Origin: Rhodobacter sp.
Lineage (GTDB): Bacteria > Pseudomonadota > Alphaproteobacteria > Rhodobacterales > Rhodobacteraceae
Reading direction: 5' to 3'
Length of the DNA: 64,000 nucleotides
Assembly (NCBI GenBank): GCA_020250125.1
Contig: JADCEL010000034.1
Location: 1 to 64,000, forward strand
The notes beneath the pieces are model-generated. The model saw only the letters and a program-made list of their open reading frames with translations. It did not search any database and was not told the origin of the DNA. Both the position numbers and the translations under genes were made by a program. Below, piece by piece: positions 43,635 to 51,082 of the stretch (within the stretch, counting starts at the first letter, position 1; the number at the start of each line of letters is the position of its first letter).

Positions 43635-44401
43635 CGGGCTGGCTGCAACCGCACCGGGTGGTGATGATCGCGCTGGCGCTGGCGCTGGTGCTTTGGTCCG
43701 CGTTCAGCCTGCGCTGGGACTGGCTGGCGGAATACGCCCCGCTGATGGCCGAGGGCATCTGGAACACGATCTGGATTCTGGTGGTGACCAGCGTATTGGG
43801 TATGCTGCTGGCGATTCCGCTTGGTTTGGCGCAGGCGGCGGGGCCGTGGTATCTGGCGGCACCTGCCCGCGCCTTCTGCACGGTGATCCGGGGCACGCCG
43901 CTGCTGCTGCAACTGTGGCTGCTGTATTATGGCCTTGGCTCGCTGTTTCCGCAGTTTCCCTGGATCAGGCAGAGCGACCTTTGGCCGATCCTGCGGCAGG
44001 CCTGGCCCTATGCCGTGCTGGCGCTGACGCTGTCCTTCGCAGGCTATGAGGGCGAGGTGATGCGCGGTGCCTTCAAGGGCGTGCCGCGCGGCCAGCTGGA
44101 GGCGGCAAAGGCCATGGGGATGCCCCGCCTGACCATCCTGCGCCGCATCTGGCTGCCGCAGGCGGTGCAGCGCGCGCTGCCGACGCTGGGCGGCGAGACG
44201 GTGCTGCAGCTGAAGGCAACCCCGCTGGTGGCCACGATCACGGTGATGGATATCTACGCCGTCTCCAGCCGGGTGCGGCAGGATACCTTCATCGTCTACG
44301 AGCCGCTGTTGCTGCTGGCGGTGGTTTATATGTGCATCACCGGGCTGATCGTTCTGGCCTTCCGCTGGCTGGAACGGCGGGTGCCGCAACGGGTCGCCTG
44401 A
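43631..44401 (+). CDS. Amino acid ABC transporter permease (HisM/ArtM type)
   Basis: 256 aa. Conserved parts: EGIWNTIWILVVTSVLGMLL, VIRGTPLLLQLWLLYYGLGS, LTLSFAGYEGEVMRGAFKGV, and the EAA loop QLEAAKAMGMPRLTILRRIW. Pairs with the preceding permease. A perfect 9-bp hairpin 33 bp after the stop is a probable operon end. Confidence 0.9.
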   Translation: MTGWLQPHRVVMIALALALVLWSAFSLRWDWLAEYAPLMAEGIWNTIWILVVTSVLGMLLAIPLGLAQAAGPWYLAAPARAFCTVIRGTPLLLQLWLLYYGLGSLFPQFPWIRQSDLWPILRQAWPYAVLALTLSFAGYEGEVMRGAFKGVPRGQLEAAKAMGMPRLTILRRIWLPQAVQRALPTLGGETVLQLKATPLVATITVMDIYAVSSRVRQDTFIVYEPLLLLAVVYMCITGLIVLAFRWLERRVPQRVA

Positions 44402-44433
44402 TCTTGGGTGGCGGTGGGGGCTGTCTGCCCCCT

Positions 44434-44455
44434 CCCGGCCCGGCCACGGGCCGGG
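44434..44455 (+). terminator. Hairpin after amino acid transporter operon
   Basis: A perfect 9-bp stem CCCGGCCCG / CGGGCCGGG with a 4-nt loop, 33 bp after the last permease stop. A second partial stem (CCCTCC/GGAGGG followed by TTTAT) lies at about 44468-44490. Termination is likely at one or both. Confidence 0.55.
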
Positions 44456-44571
44456 CGTTCTTCGCGGAACCCCTCCACCGGAGGGTTTATGATCGCTTGT
44501 CACCCCCCCCCCGGTGGGGATATCTGTACGAATGAGATTTGGCAGGGGTGGCCTGCGTCAGGAAGGATACG

Positions 44572-45000
44572 GTGGATTATCCGGATTTCATTGTGGCGGC
44601 ACCGGGGCTGGATGTGCCGATCCCCGAAAGCGTGGTCCGCACCCATGCCTTCCGGTCTGACGCCGGTCTGGTGGTGATGTTCGACTTTCTGCAGGACTTT
44701 GCCCTGCCGCCGCATTCCCAAAAGGGGCAATGGGGCACGGTCATCAGCGGCACGGTCAAGATCACCATCGACGGGGCCAGCCGGGTCTGCCGGCCGGGCG
44801 ACAGCTACGACATCCCGGCGGGCGTGGTGCGTGCGGTGCGCCTGACGGCCGCGACAAAGGCGATTGATGTCTTCGAGGAACCGGACCGCTACCCGCTGAC
44901 ACGACAGCCGGTCAGGGGCCGTCCCCGCCGTGCCGCACGGCGGTCGGGCTATGGCCGAAGCGGTGGCGGAAGGCGCGCGCAAAGGCCGAGGGCGAGGTGA
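44572..45000 (+). CDS. Cupin-domain protein, possibly lacking its normal stop
   Basis: 142 aa from GTG 44572, with AGGAAGG 5 nt upstream. Residues about 40-100 form a small cupin: FDFLQDFALPPHSQKGQWGT, VISGTVKITIDG, CRPGDSYDIPAGVVRAVRL. The metal-binding histidine pattern is poor. The natural end seems to be near EEPDRYPL; the remaining roughly 30 residues are Arg/Gly-rich and are read antisense across the 3' end of the convergent AraC-type gene (88-nt overlap). A lost stop or a frameshift is possible. Function unknown. Confidence 0.55.
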   Translation: MDYPDFIVAAPGLDVPIPESVVRTHAFRSDAGLVVMFDFLQDFALPPHSQKGQWGTVISGTVKITIDGASRVCRPGDSYDIPAGVVRAVRLTAATKAIDVFEEPDRYPLTRQPVRGRPRRAARRSGYGRSGGGRRAQRPRAR

Positions 45001-45892
45001 AGCCGGTGCGCAGTGCCACCTCCTGCACGGCGTGGCGCGTATCCGTCAGCATCCGCCGCGCCGCCTGAAGCCGCAGGTCCAGCGCATGGGCCGCAGGCGT
45101 GGTGCCCAGGGCCGCACGGAACAGCCCTTCAAGGCGGCGCGGCGACAGCCCGACATGGCGGGCGGTCTCTGCGGCGGGTTCGGGGCTGTCCAGCCGCGCC
45201 TCCATCCGGGCAAGGGCGGCTGCGACGCGGGGGTCCAGACGCATGTCGGCGGGTGGCGCGCTGATCTGGGGGTCAGCGCCGTCACGGGCCGTGGTGATAA
45301 AGGACGCCGCCACCTGCAACGCCACCGCCGCGCCGTGGCGGGACCGGATCAGATGCAGCATCAGGTCTGCCGCCGGCGCGGCCCCCCCGGCGGTGAAGCG
45401 CGCGCCTGACAGCACGAAGCGCTGCGGCAGCACCTCGACCTCGGGATGGGCGGCGGCCAGATCTTCCAGGTCTTCCCAGTGTACGGTGGCGCGGTGCCCG
45501 TCAAGCAGGCCGGCGCGGGCCAGAACCCAGGCCCCGGCATCAATTCCGCCGATGGCGCAAAAGCGCGGGGCCATGTGGCGCAGGTCGCGGATCAGCCGCC
45601 GGGTCGCCACCTCGGCCTGGCGGAAGCCGGCGATGACGATCAGCGCATCGGCCCCGGCGGCGGCGGAAAGCGGGCCCGACGAGGGCAGTTCGATGCCGCA
45701 GGTCAGCGGCACCGCGCGCCCGTCGGGCGAAACCACGCGCCAGCGGAAGCTGTCGCGGCCCAGGTGCCGGTTGGCGGCCCGCAGCGGGTCCAGCACAGAC
45801 GCCACTTCCAGGATCGACGCCTGCGGCAGCACCAGCGCCGCGATGGTCAGCGGGCTGCGGGACGGGGCGAAGATTGTTGCGCCTGATGTCAT
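44912..45892 (-). CDS. GlxA-type AraC-family regulator (CdhR-like)
   Basis: 326 aa. An N-terminal DJ-1/PfpI-like domain (about 10-190: ALVLPQASILEVASVLDPLR, ADALIVIAGFRQAEVATRRL, FCAIGGIDAGAWVLARAGLL) is followed by AraC HTH repeats (about 220-320: ETARHVGLSPRRLEGLFRAA, DTRHAVQEVALRTGFTSPSA, FRHRFGHSP). This architecture and its divergence from the carnitine operon match CdhR, the carnitine-dehydrogenase activator of pseudomonads. ATG 45892 is used because a longer frame is antisense to the BKACE gene. Confidence 0.8.
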   Translation of the reverse strand: MTSGATIFAPSRSPLTIAALVLPQASILEVASVLDPLRAANRHLGRDSFRWRVVSPDGRAVPLTCGIELPSSGPLSAAAGADALIVIAGFRQAEVATRRLIRDLRHMAPRFCAIGGIDAGAWVLARAGLLDGHRATVHWEDLEDLAAAHPEVEVLPQRFVLSGARFTAGGAAPAADLMLHLIRSRHGAAVALQVAASFITTARDGADPQISAPPADMRLDPRVAAALARMEARLDSPEPAAETARHVGLSPRRLEGLFRAALGTTPAAHALDLRLQAARRMLTDTRHAVQEVALRTGFTSPSAFARAFRHRFGHSPTAVRHGGDGP

Positions 45893-45965
45893 GATCCTTT
45901 CGTAAATTGCACAGCATCGCCCCGCAAGCCCGCATAGGGTAGCCGCGACCAGGGAAGGATGTCCG

Positions 45966-46880
45966 ATGCCGCTTGTCATGAACCGCGAGGTCTTCATCAC
46001 CTGTGCCGTGACCGGATCGGGCGGCACCCAGGACCGCAGCCCGCATGTGCCGCGTTCGCCACGGCAGATCGCCGACAACGCCATCGCGGCGGCGCAGGCC
46101 GGGGCGGCGGTGGTGCATGCCCATGTCCGCGACCCGGAAACGGGAAAGCCGTCGCGCGATCTGGCGCTGTACCGCGAAGTGACCGAACGGGTGCGCGACA
46201 GCGCCACGGACGTGGTGCTCAACCTGACCGCCGGCATGGGCGGTGACCTGGTGTTCGACGGCACCGGGGCGATGACGCGGATGTCGCCCCGCTCTGACAT
46301 GGCGGGCGCGGCCGAAAGGGTGGCGCATGTGGTGCAGTGCCGCCCCGAAATCTGCACGCTTGACTGCGGCACGATGAACTTCAACGAGGCCGATTACGTC
46401 ATGGTCAACACCCCCGGCATGCTGCGCGACATGGGCGCGCGGATGCGCGACGCCGGGGTGCGGATCGAGATCGAGGCCTTCGATACGGGTCATCTGTGGT
46501 TCGCAAAGGAACTGGTGAAAGAAGGCGTGATCCCGGCCCCGGTTCTGGTGCAGCTGTGCATGGGCGTGCCCTGGGGGGCGCCGGATGATCTGAACACCTT
46601 CATGGCGATGGTGAACAACGTGCCCGCCGACTGGCACTGGTCCGCCTTCAGCATCGGGCGCAACCAGATGCCCTATGTCGCAGCCGCTGTTCTGGCGGGC
46701 GGCAACGTGCGGGTGGGGCTGGAAGACAACTTGTGGCTCGACAAGGGCGTGCTTGCGACCAATGCTGGGCTGGTGGAACGCGCCGTGACCATCATCGAAA
46801 ACCTCGGGGCCCGGGTGATCGGGCCCACCGAGGTCAGGGCGCGTCTTGGCCTGACCAAACGAGGAGTGTCGCCCTTATGA
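45966..46880 (+). CDS. Beta-keto acid cleavage enzyme (BKACE, DUF849), dehydrocarnitine type
   Basis: 304 aa. Metal-binding HAHVRDPETGKPSRDLALYR near the N-terminus, LNLTAGMGGDLVF, CTLDCGTMNFNEADYVMVN, GHLWFAKELVKEGVI, and GLEDNLWLDKGVLATNAGLV near the end are hallmarks of the family. BKACEs exchange a beta-keto acid with acetyl-CoA. In carnitine catabolism they turn 3-dehydrocarnitine plus acetyl-CoA into acetoacetate and betainyl-CoA, and the adjoining carnitine dehydrogenase gene supports that substrate. Its stop overlaps the lipocalin ATG (ATGA). Confidence 0.85.
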   Translation: MPLVMNREVFITCAVTGSGGTQDRSPHVPRSPRQIADNAIAAAQAGAAVVHAHVRDPETGKPSRDLALYREVTERVRDSATDVVLNLTAGMGGDLVFDGTGAMTRMSPRSDMAGAAERVAHVVQCRPEICTLDCGTMNFNEADYVMVNTPGMLRDMGARMRDAGVRIEIEAFDTGHLWFAKELVKEGVIPAPVLVQLCMGVPWGAPDDLNTFMAMVNNVPADWHWSAFSIGRNQMPYVAAAVLAGGNVRVGLEDNLWLDKGVLATNAGLVERAVTIIENLGARVIGPTEVRARLGLTKRGVSPL

Positions 46881-47404
46881 AAAAACTCGCCCTTGCCGCC
46901 CTGCTGGCCGTCACGGCCTGTGCGCCCTTCATCCCGTCGTCCCGCTGGGCCGGCGCGCCGATGTTCGTCGTGTCGAACCTTGATGCGGCCCAGCTGGAAG
47001 GGCGCTGGTACGAAGTTGCCAGCTTTCCCGCCCGCTTCCAGGCCGGCTGCTATGCGACGGTTGCCGAATACACAATCCGCGATGACGGCCTGATCGGCGT
47101 GCGCAACACCTGCCGCGTGGACGGACAGCCCGGCACCGTGCGCCAGATCGAAGGGACGGCCAGGGTTGTGGGGCCGGGCCAGTTGCAGGTCCGCCTCGAC
47201 GGCGTGCCTTTCCCGGCAAAGTACTGGGTTCTGGACAAATCCAGCGACGGGCGCACGCTGATCGTCGGCACCCCGACGCGGCAGGGCGGCTGGGTGCTGC
47301 GGCGCGATCCACGCGTGACCCCCGAACAACTGGCCGAGGCCCGCGCGGTGTTTGCGCGCAACGGATATGACAGCGCCGCCCTGCAGCGCACCAGACAGAG
47401 GTGA
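46877..47404 (+). CDS. Bacterial lipocalin (Blc-like lipoprotein)
   Basis: 175 aa. The N-terminus MKKLALAALLAVTACAPF has a lipobox-like end (VTAC), so an outer-membrane lipoprotein is expected. Lipocalin signatures: LEGRWYEVASFPARFQAGC (G-x-W) at about 38-56, YTIRDDGLIGVRNTC, and YWVLDKSSDGRTLIVGTPTR with the late Arg. Lipocalins bind hydrophobic ligands. Its place inside the carnitine operon, coupled to BKACE by ATGA overlap and 3 bp before the dehydrogenase gene, is striking and unexplained. Confidence 0.85.
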   Translation: MKKLALAALLAVTACAPFIPSSRWAGAPMFVVSNLDAAQLEGRWYEVASFPARFQAGCYATVAEYTIRDDGLIGVRNTCRVDGQPGTVRQIEGTARVVGPGQLQVRLDGVPFPAKYWVLDKSSDGRTLIVGTPTRQGGWVLRRDPRVTPEQLAEARAVFARNGYDSAALQRTRQR

Positions 47405-47407
47405 TCC

Positions 47408-48865
47408 ATGGCGCGCAAGGCGGCAATCATCGGCGGTGGCGTCATCGGTGCGGGCTGGGCGGCGCGCTTTCTGCTCAACGGCTGGGACGTTGCGGTCTTC
47501 GACCCCGATCCGGAGGCCAGGCGCAAAACCGGCGAGGTCATGGCCAACGCCCGCGCGGCCCTGCCCGCGCTCAGCGACGTGCCGATGCCGCCCGAAGGCC
47601 GGCTGACCTTCGCCGCCAGCATCACCGAGGCGGTGGAGGGTGCTGACTATGCCCAGGAATCGGTCTCCGAGGCTCTGGCCCTCAAGCACCGTATCTTTGC
47701 GCAGATTCAGCAGGTTGCCCCGGGGCTGCCGGTTGGCTCGTCCACCTCCGGCTTCAGGCCGTCGGACCTGCAGCAGGGGGCGGCAAACCCGGCCACCCTC
47801 TTTGTCGCCCACCCGTTCAACCCGGTCTACCTGCTGCCGCTGGTCGAAGTCGTGCCATCGCCCGCCTCTGACCCGGCGGTGATCGAAGCGGCGAAAGAGA
47901 CGCTGCGCCAGATCGGAATGTTCCCGCTGCACATCCGCAAGGAAATCGACGCCCATATCGCCGACCGTTTTCTGGAAGCGGTCTGGCGCGAGGCGCTGTG
48001 GCTGGTGAAGGATGGTGTTGCCACCACCGAAGAGATCGACGAATCGATCCGCATGGGCTTTGGCCTGCGCTGGGGGCAGATGGGCCTGTTCGAGACCTAC
48101 CGGATCGCCGGGGGCGAGGCGGGCATGACGCATTTCATGGCGCAGTTCGGCCCCTATCTGACCGCGCCCTGGACCCGGCTGACCGATGTGCCCGAGTTCG
48201 ACGATGGGCTGGTCGACCTGATCGCGGGGCAGTCGGACGCGCAATCGGGCCACCATACCATCCGCGAGCTGGAGCGGATCCGCGACGGCAACCTGATCGG
48301 CTTTCTGCGGGTGCTGAAAGACCGCAACTGGGGCGCGGGCCGTGTGCTCAAGGAGCATGACAAACGGCTGGCGCAGGCCCTGCCGGCACCGGCACCCGAA
48401 ACGGCAGCCCCGATGGTGATGGCGCAGCTGCAGGTGCTGCCGGGCTGGATCGACTACAACGGTCACATGACCGAAAGCCGCTATCTGTTCGCGGCCTCTG
48501 AAACGGTGGACAACTTCCTGCGGCTGATCGGGGCCGACATCGACTATGTCGCGGGCGGGCACAGCTACTACACCGCCGAGTCCCATATCCTGCACAGGGC
48601 CGAGGCCAGGCTGGGCGACCGTCTGACCGGAACGGTGCAGGTGCTGTCCGCCGATGAGAAACGCCTGCGGGTGTTCGTGACCATCGCGCGGGGTGCCGAT
48701 GTGGTGGCAAGCGTGGAACAGATGCTGCTGCATGTGGACATGGCGGCAGGCAAGACCTGCCCCGCGTCACCTGCCGTTCTGGCGCGGCTGATGCCGGTTG
48801 CCGCGGCGCACAAGGCCCTGCCACCCCCGGCGGATGCGGGCCGGGCAATCGGGCGGAAGGCATAA
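47408..48865 (+). CDS. L-carnitine 3-dehydrogenase fused to a thioesterase domain
   Basis: 485 aa. Residues 1-185: 3-hydroxyacyl-CoA-dehydrogenase NAD domain (IIGGGVIGAGWAARFLLNGW, VAHPFNPVYLLPLVEVVP with catalytic His). 190-310: C-terminal helical domain (ADRFLEAVWREALWLVKDGV). 340-470: hot-dog thioesterase (LQVLPGWIDYNGHMTESRYL, YTAESHILHRAEARLGDRLT). The first part oxidises L-carnitine to 3-dehydrocarnitine. The fused thioesterase is known to hydrolyse betainyl-CoA, the BKACE product, to glycine betaine. Long for an LcdH (about 320 aa) because of the fusion. Confidence 0.9.
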   Translation: MARKAAIIGGGVIGAGWAARFLLNGWDVAVFDPDPEARRKTGEVMANARAALPALSDVPMPPEGRLTFAASITEAVEGADYAQESVSEALALKHRIFAQIQQVAPGLPVGSSTSGFRPSDLQQGAANPATLFVAHPFNPVYLLPLVEVVPSPASDPAVIEAAKETLRQIGMFPLHIRKEIDAHIADRFLEAVWREALWLVKDGVATTEEIDESIRMGFGLRWGQMGLFETYRIAGGEAGMTHFMAQFGPYLTAPWTRLTDVPEFDDGLVDLIAGQSDAQSGHHTIRELERIRDGNLIGFLRVLKDRNWGAGRVLKEHDKRLAQALPAPAPETAAPMVMAQLQVLPGWIDYNGHMTESRYLFAASETVDNFLRLIGADIDYVAGGHSYYTAESHILHRAEARLGDRLTGTVQVLSADEKRLRVFVTIARGADVVASVEQMLLHVDMAAGKTCPASPAVLARLMPVAAAHKALPPPADAGRAIGRKA

Positions 48866-48867
48866 GC

Positions 48868-49629
48868 TTGGCACAGCGCGTCCTGATCACGGCGGGGGCT
48901 TCCGGCATCGGGCTGGCCATGGCCCACGCCTTTGCTGCGGGCGGGGCATCGGTCCGGGTCACGGACGTGGATCAGGCCGCGCTGGCCGCCCTGCCCGACG
49001 GGATCAGGGGCGACCGCGTTGATGCATCGGACGAGGCCGCGATGGACGGGCTGTTTTCGGCCATTGCCACGGCCTGGGGCGGGCTGGACGTTCTGTGCGC
49101 GAATGCCGGCATCAAGGGGCCGACGGCCCCGGTGGCAGAGATGCCGATGGCAGAATGGCACGCCTGCCTGTCGGTCAATCTGGATGGCGCGATGCTGGCT
49201 GCGCGCGGGGCGGCGCGGCTGATGCTGCCGCAGCGGTCCGGGGTGATGCTGTTCACCTCCTCAACCTCCGGCCTGTACGGAACGCCGTTCCGCGCGCCCT
49301 ATTCGGCGGCGAAATGGGCGGTGATCGGGCTGATGAAGACCGTGGCGATGGAGCTTGGCCCCCAGGGCATCCGCGCCAATGCGATCTGCCCCGGATCGGT
49401 CAATGGCCCGCGCATCGACCGCGTGATCGAAGCCGAGGCGCAGGCCAAGGGCATGTCACCTGACGCGGTGCGCCGGGGCTATGCCGCAGGCACCGCCCTT
49501 GGCCGGTTGTCGGATGCGCAGGACGTGGCGGCAATGGCCGTGTTCCTGGCCTCGCCCGCAGCCCGCATGGTGTCGGGGCAGGCGATTGCCGTTGACGGCT
49601 TCACGATCAACCCGGACCCGCAGGTGTGA
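48868..49629 (+). CDS. SDR-family oxidoreductase in carnitine operon
   Basis: 253 aa with TTG start 2 bp after the dehydrogenase-thioesterase stop. Motifs: VLITAGASGIGLAMAHAFAA (Gly-rich loop), CANAGIKGP, SSTSGLYGTPFRAPYSAAKW (Ser and Y-x3-K), GSVNGPRIDRV. Could be a stereochemically distinct carnitine (D-carnitine) dehydrogenase or act on acetoacetate released by BKACE. The context cannot decide; only the SDR family is certain. Confidence 0.8.
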   Translation: MAQRVLITAGASGIGLAMAHAFAAGGASVRVTDVDQAALAALPDGIRGDRVDASDEAAMDGLFSAIATAWGGLDVLCANAGIKGPTAPVAEMPMAEWHACLSVNLDGAMLAARGAARLMLPQRSGVMLFTSSTSGLYGTPFRAPYSAAKWAVIGLMKTVAMELGPQGIRANAICPGSVNGPRIDRVIEAEAQAKGMSPDAVRRGYAAGTALGRLSDAQDVAAMAVFLASPAARMVSGQAIAVDGFTINPDPQV

Positions 49630-49630
49630 C

Positions 49631-50794
49631 ATGGATTTCGGACTGACCGACGAACAGGCGATGATCGTCAATGCCACCCGCGCCTTTGTCGAGACCGAGC
49701 TTTACCCCCATGAGGCTGCGGTCGAACGCAGCGGCCGCCTTGACATGGATCTGGTGCGCGACATCCAGAAAAAGGCCATTGCGGCAGGACTTTATGCCGC
49801 AAATATGCCCGAAGAGGCGGGCGGCGCGGGATTGGATACGCAAAGCTGGCTCCTGTATGAGAAGGAACTCGGCAAGGCGAATTACGCGCTGCACTGGACC
49901 GCCGTGGCGCGCCCGTCCAACATCCTGCTTGCCGGCACGCCCGACCAGCGCGAGCGCTATCTGATGCCCTGCATCCGGGGCGAGACCTGGGATTGCCTGG
50001 CGATGACCGAACCCGGCGCGGGATCAGACCTGCGCGGCATGAAGGCGACGGCCCGGCAGGAGGGGGGCGACTGGGTGCTGAACGGCACCAAACATTTCAT
50101 CAGCCACGCCGATGTTGCCGGTTTCACCATCGTCTTCATGGCCAGCGGCGAAGAGGACACGCCACGGGGAAAGAAAAAGCTGATCACCGCCTTCTTCGTG
50201 GACAAGGGCACCCCCGGCTTTGCGGTGCGTGATGGCTACCGCAACGTCAGCCACCGCGGCTATACCAATGCGGTGCTGGATTTCGACAATTGCCGCGTGC
50301 CGCAGGATCAGGTGCTGGGCGCGCCGCATAAAGGATTCGAGATGGCCAATACCTGGCTGGGCGCAACCCGGCTTCAGGTGGCCGCCACCTGCCTCGGCCG
50401 TGCCGAACGCGCGCTGGGCCATGCCATGTCCTATGCCGCCGGGCGCCGCCAGTTCGGCCAGCAGATCGGCAGGTTTCAGGGCGTGTCCTTCAAGCTGGCT
50501 GACATGGCGATGGAATTGAAGGCGGCAGAGTTGCTGACGCGTGAAGCCGCGTGGAAATTCGACAGGGGCACGGTGAGCGAAGCCGACATGTCGATGGCCA
50601 AGCTGAAGGCGACCGAGGTGCTGGCATTTATCGCCGACGAGGCGATCCAGATTCACGGCGGCATGGGGTTGATGGAGGATCTGCCGCTGGAACGCATCTG
50701 GCGCGATGCGCGGGTAGAACGCATCTGGGAAGGCACCAGCGAGATTCAGCGCCACATCATCAGCCGCGAGCTGCTGCGGGCCCTGGGCGCGTGA
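49631..50794 (+). CDS. Acyl-CoA dehydrogenase, probable gamma-butyrobetainyl-CoA dehydrogenase
   Basis: 387 aa, normal length. FAD/acyl motifs: LAMTEPGAGSDLRGMKATAR, FISHADVAGFTIVF, GATRLQVAATCLGRAERAL, QIHGGMGLMEDLPLERIWRD, and the catalytic Glu in WEGTSEIQRHII. It would oxidise gamma-butyrobetainyl-CoA to crotonobetainyl-CoA, as CaiA does in reverse; the nearby acyl-CoA ligase and CaiD-like hydratase genes support this. It follows the SDR gene after 1 bp. Confidence 0.82.
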   Translation: MDFGLTDEQAMIVNATRAFVETELYPHEAAVERSGRLDMDLVRDIQKKAIAAGLYAANMPEEAGGAGLDTQSWLLYEKELGKANYALHWTAVARPSNILLAGTPDQRERYLMPCIRGETWDCLAMTEPGAGSDLRGMKATARQEGGDWVLNGTKHFISHADVAGFTIVFMASGEEDTPRGKKKLITAFFVDKGTPGFAVRDGYRNVSHRGYTNAVLDFDNCRVPQDQVLGAPHKGFEMANTWLGATRLQVAATCLGRAERALGHAMSYAAGRRQFGQQIGRFQGVSFKLADMAMELKAAELLTREAAWKFDRGTVSEADMSMAKLKATEVLAFIADEAIQIHGGMGLMEDLPLERIWRDARVERIWEGTSEIQRHIISRELLRALGA

Positions 50795-50833
50795 CCGGCC
50801 GGGGCGGGGGTTTCACACCCCCGCACCCCCGTG

Positions 50834-51020
50834 GGATATTTGTGAACAGAAAATGGATCAGGGTGTGACGGCTAACCATTTCTTAACCATGCGCTGCCAT
50901 GATGGCCGGGCGGTACAGGCGGGGACGCCGATGACCGTAACGGGAAATGGCACCCTGCTCCGTTCGGGGCAGGGTGTTCCTCTGCGCATGTCCCCCCTCA
51001 TTTTCCGTTCACAAGTATCC
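50834..51020. repeat. REP-like inverted repeat pair between acyl-CoA dehydrogenase and ligase genes
   Basis: A 22-bp sequence at 50834-50855 (GGATAT...GAACAGAAAATG) recurs inverted at 50999-51020 with two mismatches. A related, weaker copy (GGGGATATCTGTACGAATGAG region) occurs near 44516-44536. By recall, such elements are scattered downstream of genes in Rhodobacteraceae genomes. Confidence 0.6.
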
Positions 51021-51030
51021 TCGGGGGGGT

Positions 51031-51055
51031 CTGGGGGGGCAGACAGCCCCCCCAG
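51031..51055 (+). terminator. G7/C7 hairpin before acyl-CoA ligase gene
   Basis: A perfect 10-bp stem CTGGGGGGGC / GCCCCCCCAG with a 5-nt loop AGACA, 27 bp upstream of the ligase start, next to the REP-like repeat. It may mark the end of the upstream operon. Confidence 0.5.
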
Positions 51056-51082
51056 CCTCGCAATCCGCGCGGGGATGCGGGC

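Noticed and set aside
46673-48733. Long open frame antisense to the carnitine dehydrogenase gene (about 686 codons)
   Set aside because: Its sequence is rich in His/Arg/Gly/Gln typical of the antisense of GC-rich genes, and the sense strand has clear BKACE, lipocalin and dehydrogenase motifs.
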